Assembly: GCA_023105745.1 (NCBI GenBank)
Contig: JALGQZ010000013.1
Coordinates: forward strand, 253,001-317,000
Direction of reading: 5' to 3'
Source of the DNA: Austropuccinia psidii
Lineage: Eukaryota > Basidiomycota > Pucciniomycetes > Pucciniales > Sphaerophragmiaceae
DNA length: 64,000 bases
Position 1 is the first letter of the stretch, and each line of letters starts with the position of its first letter. Both the position numbers and the translations under genes were made by a program. This document shows positions 37,601 to 47,700 of the stretch, one piece after another. The notes under the pieces are model-generated. The model made no database searches and was not told the DNA's origin. It worked only from the letters and a program-made list of their open reading frames with translations.

Positions 37601-39036
37601 TGGGTGCTAAGGTGTATTAGCTGCCCCTCTAAATAGTACTGAATAGTCAGCCTACAGAGAATCAAAAAATAAAATAAGATTTGTGGCTTTAACAGATAGA
37701 GAAGACATATCAGAAGTCTCTAAATCAGACCTATCAATAACACTACAGTAAGACTTTTTATTTAAAACTAAAATTTCTGATAAAATAAAGACTAAGATTT
37801 TTTTTGTTGTTATTTTAATAAAAGTAATGATAATATATATCAATGGTTTTCTGTTATTTTAATAAAACTAATAGTTTTTTTTTGGGTTTTATGATCATTA
37901 TCATAATAATAATTTTTTTTATATTAATACTAATAATAAGACTACTGGATATTCTTCTTTTGATATTTTTAATTTTGAGTTTATATCACTACTTCTTTTC
38001 TCTTAATAATACTAGGCTTATAACAAATGCTACTGATCTTACAGTTATACTACTATTCTTTAAAAATACTAATCTACTTAGCAAGGATACTGAGCTTTTA
38101 CTACAATAATACTACTATTCTTCAACAATGATAAGCTACTGAGAAAGGCTACTGAGCTTTTACTACTAAAACACTACTACTCTAGATATCCTGCTAGTTC
38201 AGGGATGGTTGTGATCCTGGATAGTGGGAACTTGTTCCATGATGATGGAAAAAATGAGGGAGAGAGGACCTCTATTTATAGCTTTTGAGCCTCCATAGAG
38301 CTTCTCAAAACAGGGCTCTTAGACAAAATCATAGTTGAGAGGTTTTAGCTGGGGAGACGTGTAGTTTTGGTGTAGCAGCGTGTTTGCTGAGAGAATTATG
38401 CTGGTGGTGCTTTTTCTTATCAAAATCATGTGATGTATTTGAGATAATTTGGCTGGTGGGATTTTATTTTTGCCAAGAAAGTGGAGAAAATACAGCTCCT
38501 GACAATTGAGCTTTCTTCTAGTAATATGATATATATGAGAAAATTATGCTGGTGTTTTATTTTAGCATTGTATCATTTCATATGGAGATCGCATCAGTTC
38601 TATCAATTTTGATGTGTGTCATTATTACTAAGAATTTTTTTTTTTGGAAAATATATTGTAATTTTATGCATAGCCTTGAGGTATTTCTTCTTTCAATTGA
38701 ATCAAGGTGGGGAAAATACAGCTCTGATGCTGTGGTCCATCTTCATATACTTTTATTCAGATTAACTGCTTTTAATTACGTAATTTGTTATTGATGATGC
38801 AATAAGGTGGATAAATCCTTTGATACTATAATGTTTTGATAAGATCTTGAGGCTGTGTATTGTATATTTCTGTTTGGAACCTGTTGTTGTAATGTGTAAA
38901 TATGTTTTACATAATTTGTTTTATTACCATTGTTTTTTTATTGGTAAGCTTGAAACTGATAATAATGGTATAGAATACCACAACAGGCTATCACATCAGG
39001 GATGGTCATACAATCTCATCCCATTTAGAAGAATGA
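34640..39036 (+). pseudogene. TET/JBP-like 2-oxoglutarate and Fe(II)-dependent dioxygenase, broken, split by a solo LTR
   Basis: The catalytic half begins near 36620 (MTPGEIQRVVEVNKMKHIHF) and runs with one stop (TGA after KDELRN, about 36961) into the core. The core has DQVNYEPDMSANQGAFEFA, then FKTSPHLDKDALLYALGWWF with the iron-binding His and Asp at 37178-37186, then FWIDISNCHGLIQVVWASS and the distal His in FVHYTDPE at 37373-37375. A TAG follows at 37391-37393. The sequence continues to KGAG, is cut by a D solo LTR (37504-38982), and resumes with YHIRDGHTISSHLEE and a stop at 39034-39036. Earlier exons at 34760-35095, 35099-35366 and 35700-36040 are family segments without a known domain. 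Fungal TET/JBP enzymes oxidise 5-methylcytosine and are expanded in basidiomycetes with KDZ transposons. No KDZ transposase is visible here. Confidence 0.72.
37504..38982 (-). mobile_element. Solo LTR of family D in the TET/JBP-like gene
   Basis: 1479 bp ending GAATACCACA on the plus strand. It is flanked by GCGGG (37499-37503) and ACAGG (38983-38987), each one base from the inferred original GCAGG, which also restores the gene frame KGAG-YHIRDG. The strand is set by the D element at 55.5 kb, where the same end follows a purine tract on the minus strand. It is homologous at both ends to the second copy (41090-54773), but the middle third differs. The hydrophobic ORF at 37843-38109 is a low-complexity artefact shared by both copies. 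Confidence 0.85.
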
Positions 39037-39189
39037 GGCAGTGTGGATGCATCTAGGAGTTAGAGGGTGACTGGTGAATAAGGGTGTGATAATGCGCAGG
39101 ACAGTATACACCTGGTTTTGATGGGTTGGAATTGGGGTTATATGGTGGATCACATGAAAAAGAGGTGAAATGGCTCATGTAAAGTGACA

Positions 39190-39735
39190 TGCCACCGTAC
39201 GCTTGTCCAGGATCCCAACACGTCACAGGCAATTCCTTACACCTGTCCAGGATCCCAATGCTTCACATGCAAAACCTTGCGCTGTAAATCCTTACGCCAG
39301 GGCAGCCTTCCAACAATGCCAACAATTCCTTATGCCAGGGCAGCCTTCCAACAATGCCAACAATTCCTTATGCCTGTCCAGGCTCCCAACGGCTCATGCA
39401 CAAGATCATTATGTGTGTACAGGCGCCCAACAATTCAAATAGTTGCCTACGGCAGCATAGCTTTGCAACAGCTCTGACACTTCCTTATGCGGTTGCAGGC
39501 ACCTGACGCTTCACACCCAAATCCTTACGCTTGTACAGGTTCCTGACAATTCAAAAAATTGCTTATGCCAGGGCAGGCTTCAGACAGTTCACACGCAAAT
39601 CCTTACTTTTGTACATGTTCCCAATGCTTCACATGCACATCCTTACGCTTATACAGGTTCCTGAGAATTCAGACCAATCCTTATGCCTGGGCAGCCTCCC
39701 AAAAATTCTGAAAACTCCTTACATGACTAATATTA
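39190..39735. repeat. Degenerate minisatellite
   Basis: Irregular tandem copies built around TCCTTACGCTTGTACAGG and TTCC-GACAATTCA, with variants CCTTATGCC-GG-CAG. A perfect pair of 38-39-bp units lies at about 39295-39372 (GCCAGGGCAGCCTTCC, AACAATGCCAACAATTCC). Half-units recur about every 30-40 bp. More GC-rich than its surroundings. The ORFs here are products of the repeat. Confidence 0.8.
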
Positions 39736-40101
39736 ATAGTGTATGACCATAGGAAAGGCAAAGACTCATGAATCTGCAGTGGATTGCTCACATGCGGGGA
39801 ACCTCCAAAGCTTTATAGTTAAGATCTGAGATGGCTGTAATCCATGGAAGAAGAAAATGTAGGAGGGGTAATGGTGACTATTGGCACATTTTTGGCGAAA
39901 GAGGCTCTCACAAACAGATACTTACTCAAAAAATATGGTGGGGCACATCCAAAAATTATTCTCTCACAATCAGAGATTTGCTCTAAGGAGGAAATAATTT
40001 TTTTTATGTGAACAAAGAATGTAATAGAAATTGAACATAACAATCATTGAATACAAACAGTTTATTCAAAAGAGGAAAAGAGGAAAGAATGCAATTTTCT
40101 T

Positions 40102-41089
40102 TTATTTTTCAAGGAATTTTGAGACTATCCTGGTGATGTCCTCCTTTGGATAAGCCTCCAGTGCCTGGGCAAGGAGGGAGTTTAGTTCCTCCTGGAATTC
40201 TCAGTGCATCTCATTTCAATGAGCCGCATACAAAAAGGGAATCATGTGGAGCAATTGGCGATTCTCCAACAAGATTTGGCTGATGGATTTGTGGACGATG
40301 GCTCGAGGAATCATCAAAGTCAGTTGTAAGCCGGTAAATTCCTGGCAAGCGTCATTGTGGGAATGTGGGGAGAAGGTGGTGGGGCTCTTGGGGGCACTGG
40401 GAGGGAGGGGGGATCTGAAAGGCGTATCATCAATGGTGATGATGGAGTGGGATGGAGTGGGATGAGCTGGAGATGGTCAAAGGAAAGGTGAGGAAAATTT
40501 GGGACTTACAAAAAGGTTCCTCCATGGATTGTGTCAGAGCCACTTCAGGTTCAGGCTCACAAGTCAGAATGTCCTCATGTGGTTTGGAGGATGGACTCAG
40601 GCCAGGAATAGGTGGCTCATCCATTTGGGAGGGTTCTGCAAAAGGAGGAACAGTCAGTTCACTTGAGTCAAAAGTGGAAATTAAATGAAACTCTGGCTGG
40701 TTACCGCAGAATAAGTCCTCCAACCATTGGGTGCCACTTGGGCCTGGGGTCAGTTGCCACAGAGTTTGCTCTCAAGGTAAACTAGGAACAGGAGATTTGG
40801 TTGGTTTGGTTCTATGAGTAATGGAAAAAGGTCAGTATGATTGTGTAAAGAGAAATGAGTCAAGGAGGAGAAATAAAAATTACTTTGGCATTTGAATCCC
40901 ATGGGTGACAAGACATGGTGACAATTGGCCCAAGCTCAAATGTCCTCTCGCCACAGCCATCCTTCATTGGGTGGATAATCACTTTGCTCCGGTCAAGGAG
41001 TGAAGTGACCATCAGATGGTGGCCTAGGAGGTGGGGTGGGCAAATCTATACTTGAGGGGACTGTTTTAATTGTCCGGAATCGTTCCCGT
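40102..41089 (-). pseudogene. 3' part of a repeated rust gene of unknown function, split by a D solo LTR
   Basis: Minus-strand pieces: PSSIDLPTPPPRPPSDGHF just inside the LTR junction (with an alternative open frame reading ICPPHLLGHHLMVTSLLD), AWANCHHVLSPMGFKCQ, then GNQPEFHLISTFDSSELT and PSSKPHEDILTCEPEPEVAL (40723-40430), and after a frame change IPRAIVHKSISQILLEN, ELNSLLAQALEAYPKEDITR and IVSKFLEK with a stop at 40102-40104. I remember these segments as a high-copy hypothetical family in A. psidii. No domain recognised. Two in-frame TGA codons (AAH-stop-NEMH-stop-EF) look like CGA changed by C-to-T. The 5' part is at 54774-54914. Confidence 0.6.
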
Positions 41090-41899
41090 TGTGGGAACTC
41101 CTTTTGGTGTGGGATGAAATAAGGCAGTAACTTGAGGGGGAAATTAATGGTACGTCTGTTTTGAATTTCAGAATTGTCCAATAACCATGGGTGCTAAGGT
41201 GTATTAGCTGCCCCTCTAGATAATACTGAATAGTCAGCCTACAGAGAATCACAAAATAAGATAAGATTTGTGGTTTTAACAGATAGAGAAGACATATCAG
41301 CAGTATCTCAATCAGACCTATCAATAACACTACAGTAAAACACTTTATTTAAAACTACAATTTCTGATAAAAGCAAGACTAAGATTTTTTTGGTTGTTAT
41401 TTTAATAAAAGTAATGATACTATATATTTATTGTTTTTTTTTATTTTAATCAAACTAATAAGAATATTTCTTTTGGGTTTTATGATTATTGTAATAGTTT
41501 TTTTTATACTAATACTAATAATAAGGCTACTGGATATTCTTCTTTTGATATTCTTAATGTTGAGTTTATATCACTACTTCTTTTCTTTTAATAATACTAG
41601 GCTTCTGAGAAAAGCTACTGATCTTCCAGTTATACTACTATTCTTTGAAAATACTAAGCTACTGAGCAAGGCTACTGAGCTTTTACTACATTAATACTAC
41701 TATTCTTCAGCAATAATAAACTATTGAGCAAGGCTACTGAGCCTTCACTACTAAAACACTACTACTCTAGATATCCTGCTAGTTCAGGGATGGTTGTGAT
41801 CCTGGATAGTGGGAACTTGTTCCATGATGATGGAAAAAAAGAGGGAGAGAGTACCTCTATTTATATATTTTGGGCCTCCATAGAGCTTCTCAAAATAGG

Positions 41900-42660
41900 T
41901 GTAACAACCATCCATCAGGGGTAAGGGTATTCATTCATACACCCACTCAAACACCTCAAATCAGCAAATCCAGTATCTGCATCAGCAGTCAGTTTCAGCA
42001 ATCTTCATTCTGAAACATGCATATAGTTTGGTACATCAATACAGCCTGTCAATACTTGTACAGGTTGGATTCACCCAATACAGTTTCAATACACCAACTT
42101 GAAACTGTATGATCACTCAAATACACCACACCTCTTGTACAGGTTCTGTACAGCCGTACAGGACCTGTATTGGCAAGACTCAATTCAATCATCAAATATT
42201 CTCATGAAAATTCTTCCTCTGGATCAGGGCTGGTGATTCTCACATATACCAGCCCCTCTTTCTCCCCCCTGGGGACTTTTCCCCAGTTAATTAATTTACT
42301 TTATTTATTATTTCATAATTATTCTTATCCGTATTTTGGGTATTATAATTATTTAATCTTAAGTTAGTCTTTGCATTTTCTCTTTGCCTGTACAGTATGA
42401 GTTGGGTGGCCATATCCTTATTAACCCTTCTCTTTCCATTCTGACAGGTTGAAACAGTGGACTTGGACTTGTTTGTGGTTGGCTCTTCTATTTCTTATTC
42501 TTATTTCTTGTTGCTGCTTTTTCTCATATTTTTTTATTATAGTAATTCATCCCTTACACTCTTAAGTGTATCTCATTTTATCTTATCTTTGAGCCCTCCA
42601 TAAGTGAGTCCCAGTTTACTGAGTGCCAGGCCCTCTTCACTTCAAAGAGCCCCTGTGACA
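41900..42660 (+). repeat. 5' LTR of intact A element
   Basis: 761 bp, TGTAACAACC to CCCCTGTGACA. It contains iterated half-sites such as TGTACAGGTT, CTGTACAG and CTGTATTGG. It also carries a likely transcript-start region around the pyrimidine stretch and TGGGGACTTTTCCCC near 42270-42284, just before the segment complementary to the primer site. Confidence 0.96.
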
Positions 42661-42661
42661 T

Positions 42662-42675
42662 TAAATTAATTAACT
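42662..42675 (+). promoter_or_regulatory. Predicted self-primed primer-binding site
   Basis: TAAATTAATTAACT lies one base inside the 5' LTR and is a perfect 14-nt reverse complement of AGTTAATTAATTTA at 42285-42298 in the same LTR. No TGG-type tRNA primer site is present. In Tf1 and related fungal chromoviruses the 5' end of the mRNA folds back on the primer site. This fits if transcription starts near 42285, which is inferred. Confidence 0.7.
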
Positions 42676-43377
42676 CATATTTGATTCTTTCTTTCATTCA
42701 TTTTATTCATTTCTCTCATTCTTCAATTATGACCTTTTCATGATTTTATGATTTTTTATGATTTTCTATGAATTTTTCTCTCTCATCAATTTTCATCTCA
42801 TTCATTTCATTCTTATGAAAATTGATTCTTTTTCCTTTCTTAATCATTGCTGACCATTTCATCACTTCATTTTATTTTTATCAATCAAATGTTTCTGTGT
42901 TCTTATTCAGGTTTCATCTAGGAATTATTGATTGGTTTGATTGATTGGATTATTCATTGGGATTCATTTGGGTTATTGATTCAGGATTTATTGGATTTAT
43001 TGACTTTGAACCCTCAAGATATTGATTGATCCTCAAGAATTGATTTTGATTATTGATTTGATTTGACTCATCAAGATATTGAGTTGATTTCTGAAGATTT
43101 TGAACTGATTGATTGATTCCTCAAGACTTGATTTCCTATTGAAGACATTTATTGGTTGATTATTGATTGAATATTGATTGATTATTGATTTCCTCAAGAT
43201 TATTGATATTTGATTTGAATTGATTGTTGATTGATTGAATTTATTTGACTGTTGATTGAATTTGATTCCTCAAGATTTGAATTGATTCCTCAAGATTCAT
43301 CAAGATTTTATTGTGATTGATTTGGCCAAGTTTTGATTATCTTTAATACCATCAAGTTTTATTTCATTTATTTCAAA
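42676..43377 (+). other. Leader of A with iterated GATTGATT and CTCAAGA motifs
   Basis: About 700 bp without an ORF. From about 42930 to 43325 it is built from GATTGATT-like words and at least seven CTCAAGA or ATCAAGA words. It may be a structured or protein-binding leader, or simply low-complexity drift. Confidence 0.6.
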
Positions 43378-44739
43378 ATGCCAGTTCAGCATAGTTCCCC
43401 AGCCAAAAATACTAGATCCCAAAAAATTCCAGCTGTTCTCACTCCTACAGCAAGGGCTCCTCTTGACCGCACACCATCAGTTCATCAACTGAGTGCAAAC
43501 TTGGACAGAGGACCCCCAATGGAAGGAGCAGCACCCTCAAGAAGAGGTGGAATGAAATCTAGAAGATCAAGATCCTTTTCTGGACTTTTGGGTGGCTACC
43601 CTGGCATGTCTGAAGGTGCAAGAGCAAGATTAGGGGAAGTTGAAGATGAAGAGGGGGAAGAGTCTGTGGAAGAGGAAGATTCTGGGGAAACTGAAGTGGC
43701 AGATGCCTTGGCAAATGCTCCAGAGGTGCCTCAGGGTTCTAATCTAGCCCTTTCTAGTCAACCTCTTGTCTCTCAAACTGATCCAAGTCTCCTCAAGATG
43801 ATGGAGCAGATGACTCAATTCATGGGACAACTCACTCAAGCAGTTGCCCCCAGGGACAATTCCAAAGCCCCTGCTTTCAAGACTCCATCCATGAAGGCAC
43901 CTGATTCTTTTGATGGTACTCAAGCTCATAAGCTGAGAGGATTTATCCAATCCTGTCAACTAATTTTCCATAATGATCCAGCAAACTTCTTCTCTGACAG
44001 GAAGGAGGTTTTGTACTCAACTTCTTTTCTTACTGGTAGAGCTGGCAAATGGATTGAACCTTACCTCTCAAATATTTCCAATGAAGACCCTTCCTACCTC
44101 CTCAATAATTGGCCATTGTTTGAATCTCAATTATTCACTCTGTTTGGTGACCCCAATGAAGTCAGGAAAGCTGAACAGGAGTTGGACAATTTGAGGATGA
44201 AGGAAAGCGGTCATGTTTCCTTGTACATAGCAGATTTCAGAAGCTTAATGTCAAGAATTGGAGATTGGGGGGAAAGAGCTTACATCCATGTTTACAGAAG
44301 AGGATTGGCATCAAGATTATTGGATCAGTTGGCTTCTCACCCTGGAACTTTTGATACTCTTCAAGAACTTATGGATGTCACTTTAGAATTAGACACAAGA
44401 TATCATGAGAGGCAAAAGGAAAAGGGTGGCAATCAAGAAAAGAAGCCTCCAGTCAGTGGATCCAATCAGTCTAGGCCTCCTCAAAACTCATTTCCAAAGA
44501 GGCCTCATCAGAAGAAGAATAAGAAGGGCAAGCAATTTCAATCTTCAAAGGACAAACCCCATGCTGCTCTCCTCAATAAGAACAATAAATTAATTGGTTC
44601 TGAAAAGGAGAGGAGGATTCAAGCAGGGTTGTGTACTTATTGTGGTGGAAAGCACCCAATTGAAAAATGCTTCAAGAGACCTCAGAACAAGCCTGGGACA
44701 TCATCAAGAGGCTTCCCTAGCAAGCAGGGAAAAGCCTGA
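43378..44739 (+). CDS. gag: gag polyprotein of element A
   Basis: 453 codons from the ATG at 43378 (MPVQHSSPAKNTRSQ). The reading frame extends 45 nt upstream to an AT-rich MIIFNTIKF start that I consider less likely. Order: a basic and acidic low-complexity N-terminus with an EEGEESVEEEDSGE stretch; a retrotransposon gag capsid domain (about residues 170-350: APDSFDGTQAHKLRGFIQS, YSTSFLTGRAGKWIEPYL, SQLFTLFGDPNEVRKAEQEL); a basic Lys-rich linker; and a zinc knuckle CTYCGGKHPIEKC with spacing CX2C-X3-H-X4C, one residue shorter than the common CX2C-X4-H-X4C. The frame is intact. It assembles the virus-like particle and binds the element RNA in this family. It ends at a TGA inside the frameshift hairpin. 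Confidence 0.93.
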   Translation: MPVQHSSPAKNTRSQKIPAVLTPTARAPLDRTPSVHQLSANLDRGPPMEGAAPSRRGGMKSRRSRSFSGLLGGYPGMSEGARARLGEVEDEEGEESVEEEDSGETEVADALANAPEVPQGSNLALSSQPLVSQTDPSLLKMMEQMTQFMGQLTQAVAPRDNSKAPAFKTPSMKAPDSFDGTQAHKLRGFIQSCQLIFHNDPANFFSDRKEVLYSTSFLTGRAGKWIEPYLSNISNEDPSYLLNNWPLFESQLFTLFGDPNEVRKAEQELDNLRMKESGHVSLYIADFRSLMSRIGDWGERAYIHVYRRGLASRLLDQLASHPGTFDTLQELMDVTLELDTRYHERQKEKGGNQEKKPPVSGSNQSRPPQNSFPKRPHQKKNKKGKQFQSSKDKPHAALLNKNNKLIGSEKERRIQAGLCTYCGGKHPIEKCFKRPQNKPGTSSRGFPSKQGKA

Positions 44740-44774
44740 GTGGGAATCATGATGTGTTCAATGGTTCTCACTTA
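44727..44774 (+). promoter_or_regulatory. Predicted -1 ribosomal frameshift signal at the gag/pol junction
   Basis: GGGAAAA at 44727-44733 is an X-XXY-YYZ heptamer in the correct phase: zero-frame codons GGA AAA, -1 codons GGG AAA. Bases 44737-44750 pair with 44761-44774 over 14 bp (three G-U pairs) around a 10-nt loop. The gag stop TGA (44737-44739) is the base of the stem. Pol is open in the -1 frame from 44721. Confidence 0.8.
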
Positions 44775-47700
44775 TTTCCTTCAAGAGCACAATTGTGCAC
44801 TCTGAATACTAGTGTCAAGAAATCTTTAAAGTTTCTTATTTTCTCTTCTGTCTCTGATATTTTTTATAGTATTCTCATTGATTCTGGTGCTACAAACTCT
44901 TTTATTGCAAAGAATTTTGTTCTCAAGTACTCATTGACTATGTCAGAGCTCCCTGAAAAGATTCCTCTTTTCATTTTGGATGCTAATGAATCCCATGCCT
45001 TGTTCATCACCCATTATACCAAGTGGGTAGTTGACTTGCCTTCCTTCCCAAGCTTTGAATGGGACTTCTTTATCATAGATTCACCCAAGGGAGAAGACCT
45101 GATATTGGGCTGTGATTTCCTTTACCATTTTAATCCCATTATTTATTGGAAAAATGGATTGATCACCTATGATTCTAGTCATAAGGATTCTAGTGGTATT
45201 ATTCCTTCTACTAGTAATGACTTTGCCACTGCTGTCAACAGTGTTGCTCTGGTTGGTGAACTTAAGACACCTTCCCTTCATTCTTCTGTCCATATCCCTT
45301 CCATTATTCCCTCTCAGTCATTACTTCCATTAAGAGATGAAGTCTTCAAAGAGATAAAGGATGTTGGAGAAGATGTTGCCATATCTTCACTTCATCTCTT
45401 TCAAGGGGATATGGACCTTCCTCCCTTATCTTTTCATGCATCCCTGGAGGAGCAGTGGGATGAGGAGGAAGAGCCAGAAGAAATTGAAACTGTGTTGAAG
45501 GTTGTTCCTCCTGCTTATCACCAATATTTGGATGTATTCTCCAAGGTGAAAGCAGAGAAACTTCCTCCACACCGCGCCTGTGATCACCATATTGAATTGG
45601 AGGGTCTTCTACCTCCAATTGGTGTTATCTACTCATTATCAAATCAAGAGTCAGAAACACTGCAGGCCTACATTTCAGAGAATGTAGAGAAAGGTTTCAT
45701 TAGACCAAGCTCCTCTTCAACAGGAGCACCTGTCATTTTTGTAAAGAAAAAGGATGGCGGTCTTCGTTTGTGTGTTGACTACCGCAAACTCAATGCTGTC
45801 ACTAGGAAGAACAGGTACCCTGTTCCTCCTATGAACCAGCTTCTTACCGTATTAAATGGTTCCACTATCTTCTCCAAGATAGACTTGAGTGGTGCATATA
45901 ACCTTCTGAGAATCAAAGAGGGGGATGAGCACTTAACTGCCTTTAGAACCAAGTATGGTAGTTATGAGTATTTGGTCATGCCATTTGGTTTGACCAATGC
46001 TCCTGCTTCTTTCCAGAATCTAGTAAATGATATCTTTGCAGATTTTTTGTATGTGTTTGTTGTGGTCTATTTAGATGATATTATGGTCTTTTCCAGCTCT
46101 GAGGAGGAACATGTCAAACATGTGGCCTCTGTCCTCCAAAGACTGAGGGACAATAATTTGTTTTCCAAAGCCTCCAAGTGTGTATTCCATGCCTCAAGTG
46201 TGGAATACTTGGGCTATGTTGTTTCAAGTGATGGCCTCAAGATGGATTCTTCAAAAGTTCAGCAAATCCTCAATTGGCCTCAGCCCAAAAACATCAAGGC
46301 CCTTCAATCTTTCCTTGGCTTTGCCAATTTTTATCGACGTTTCATTAAAAATTATTCTAAAAAAATCACTTCTCTCACTTCCCTCCTTAAAAAAGATTCT
46401 CCTTTCATCTTCAATGAGGAAGCTCTTAGTCAGTTTCAAGCACTCAAAGAAGCTTTCACCTCTGCCCCTATCTTATCTCACTTTAATCCTTCTCTACCTA
46501 CTATAGTAGAGACTGATGCTTCTGATTATGCTTTGGGCGCCGTACTGAGCCAGGTGAATGACTCAGGAAAGCACCCCATTGCATTTGATAGTTGCAAGCT
46601 CTTACCAGCTGAACTCAACTATGAAATTCATGACAAGGAACTCCTTGGCATAGTTTGGGCTCTCAAGCGCTGGAGAGCATTTCTTCTTTCTCTTTCCAAT
46701 CCTTTTGAGGTCTTGACAGACCACTCTTCCTTGCAGTATTTCATGTCTTCCAAAGTTCTTACTCATTGTCAGGCCTGTTGGGCTGAATTTCTCTCAGAAT
46801 TTCATTTCACTATCACTTACCGCCCAGGCAGGCTGGCCACTTTACCAGATGCCTTGTCACGTCGGGACGACGTGTACCCAGAGAGGGGGGTGGACTTCAT
46901 CAGCAAGAATCCTCAGAATTTTCATCAAGTACTTGAGCAAGATGGAATTCAAGAATCAATATTCTTCTCAATCAAAGTGGAAATTTTCTCAGATTTAGTG
47001 GACAAGATTCAAAAAGAAGTATGGCAAGACAAAGACTATAAAGAAATACTCAAGCAACTAGCAAGAGGTGAATCAGTTCCAGATTATTCTCTTGAACCTC
47101 AAGCCAAGTTATTATTATTCAAAGATAGAGTGGTAATCCCAAGCAATGAAGAACTTCAACTCAATATTCTTCAAAAGCGTCATGACTCACCATTGGCTGG
47201 CCATCCTGGCCAGGAGAAGACCCTCAAGCTCATCAAGAGGGATTTTTATTGGGCTGGCATGAATCAATTCATCAAGGACTATGTGTCCTCATGTCAGCAA
47301 TGTTCAAGAAACAAGAACATTCATCACAAGAAGTTTGGATTACTCAAGCCTCTTTCAATTCCGTCTGGTCCTTGGAATTCATTATCAATGGACTTCATCA
47401 CTCAATTGCCACTGTCAAACAACTTTGATTCAATTTTAGTAGTTGTGGACAGATTCTCAAAAATGGCAATCTTCATTCCAACTTATGGCACAATCACTGC
47501 TCTGGATTTAGCTCAAATCTTCATTATTCATGTATTTTCCAAGCATGGACTTCCAGTCAGGATTGTAAGTGATAGAGGATCCTTATTTGTTTCATCATTC
47601 TGGACTCAATTGTGTCAGCAGCTCAAGATATCAAGAGATCTTTCAACTGCATTTCACCCTGAAACAGACGGACAGACAGAGAGGGTAAATCAGATACTAG

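Noticed and set aside
37843..38109. Hydrophobic ORF resembling a membrane protein
   Set aside because: It lies inside a D solo LTR, is Ile/Leu/Phe-rich from a T-rich stretch, and the paralogous ORF at 41431-41694 diverges as non-coding sequence would.
45081..45618. Minus-strand ORFs under A pol
   Set aside because: Shadows of the well-supported pol frame, with no family resemblance.
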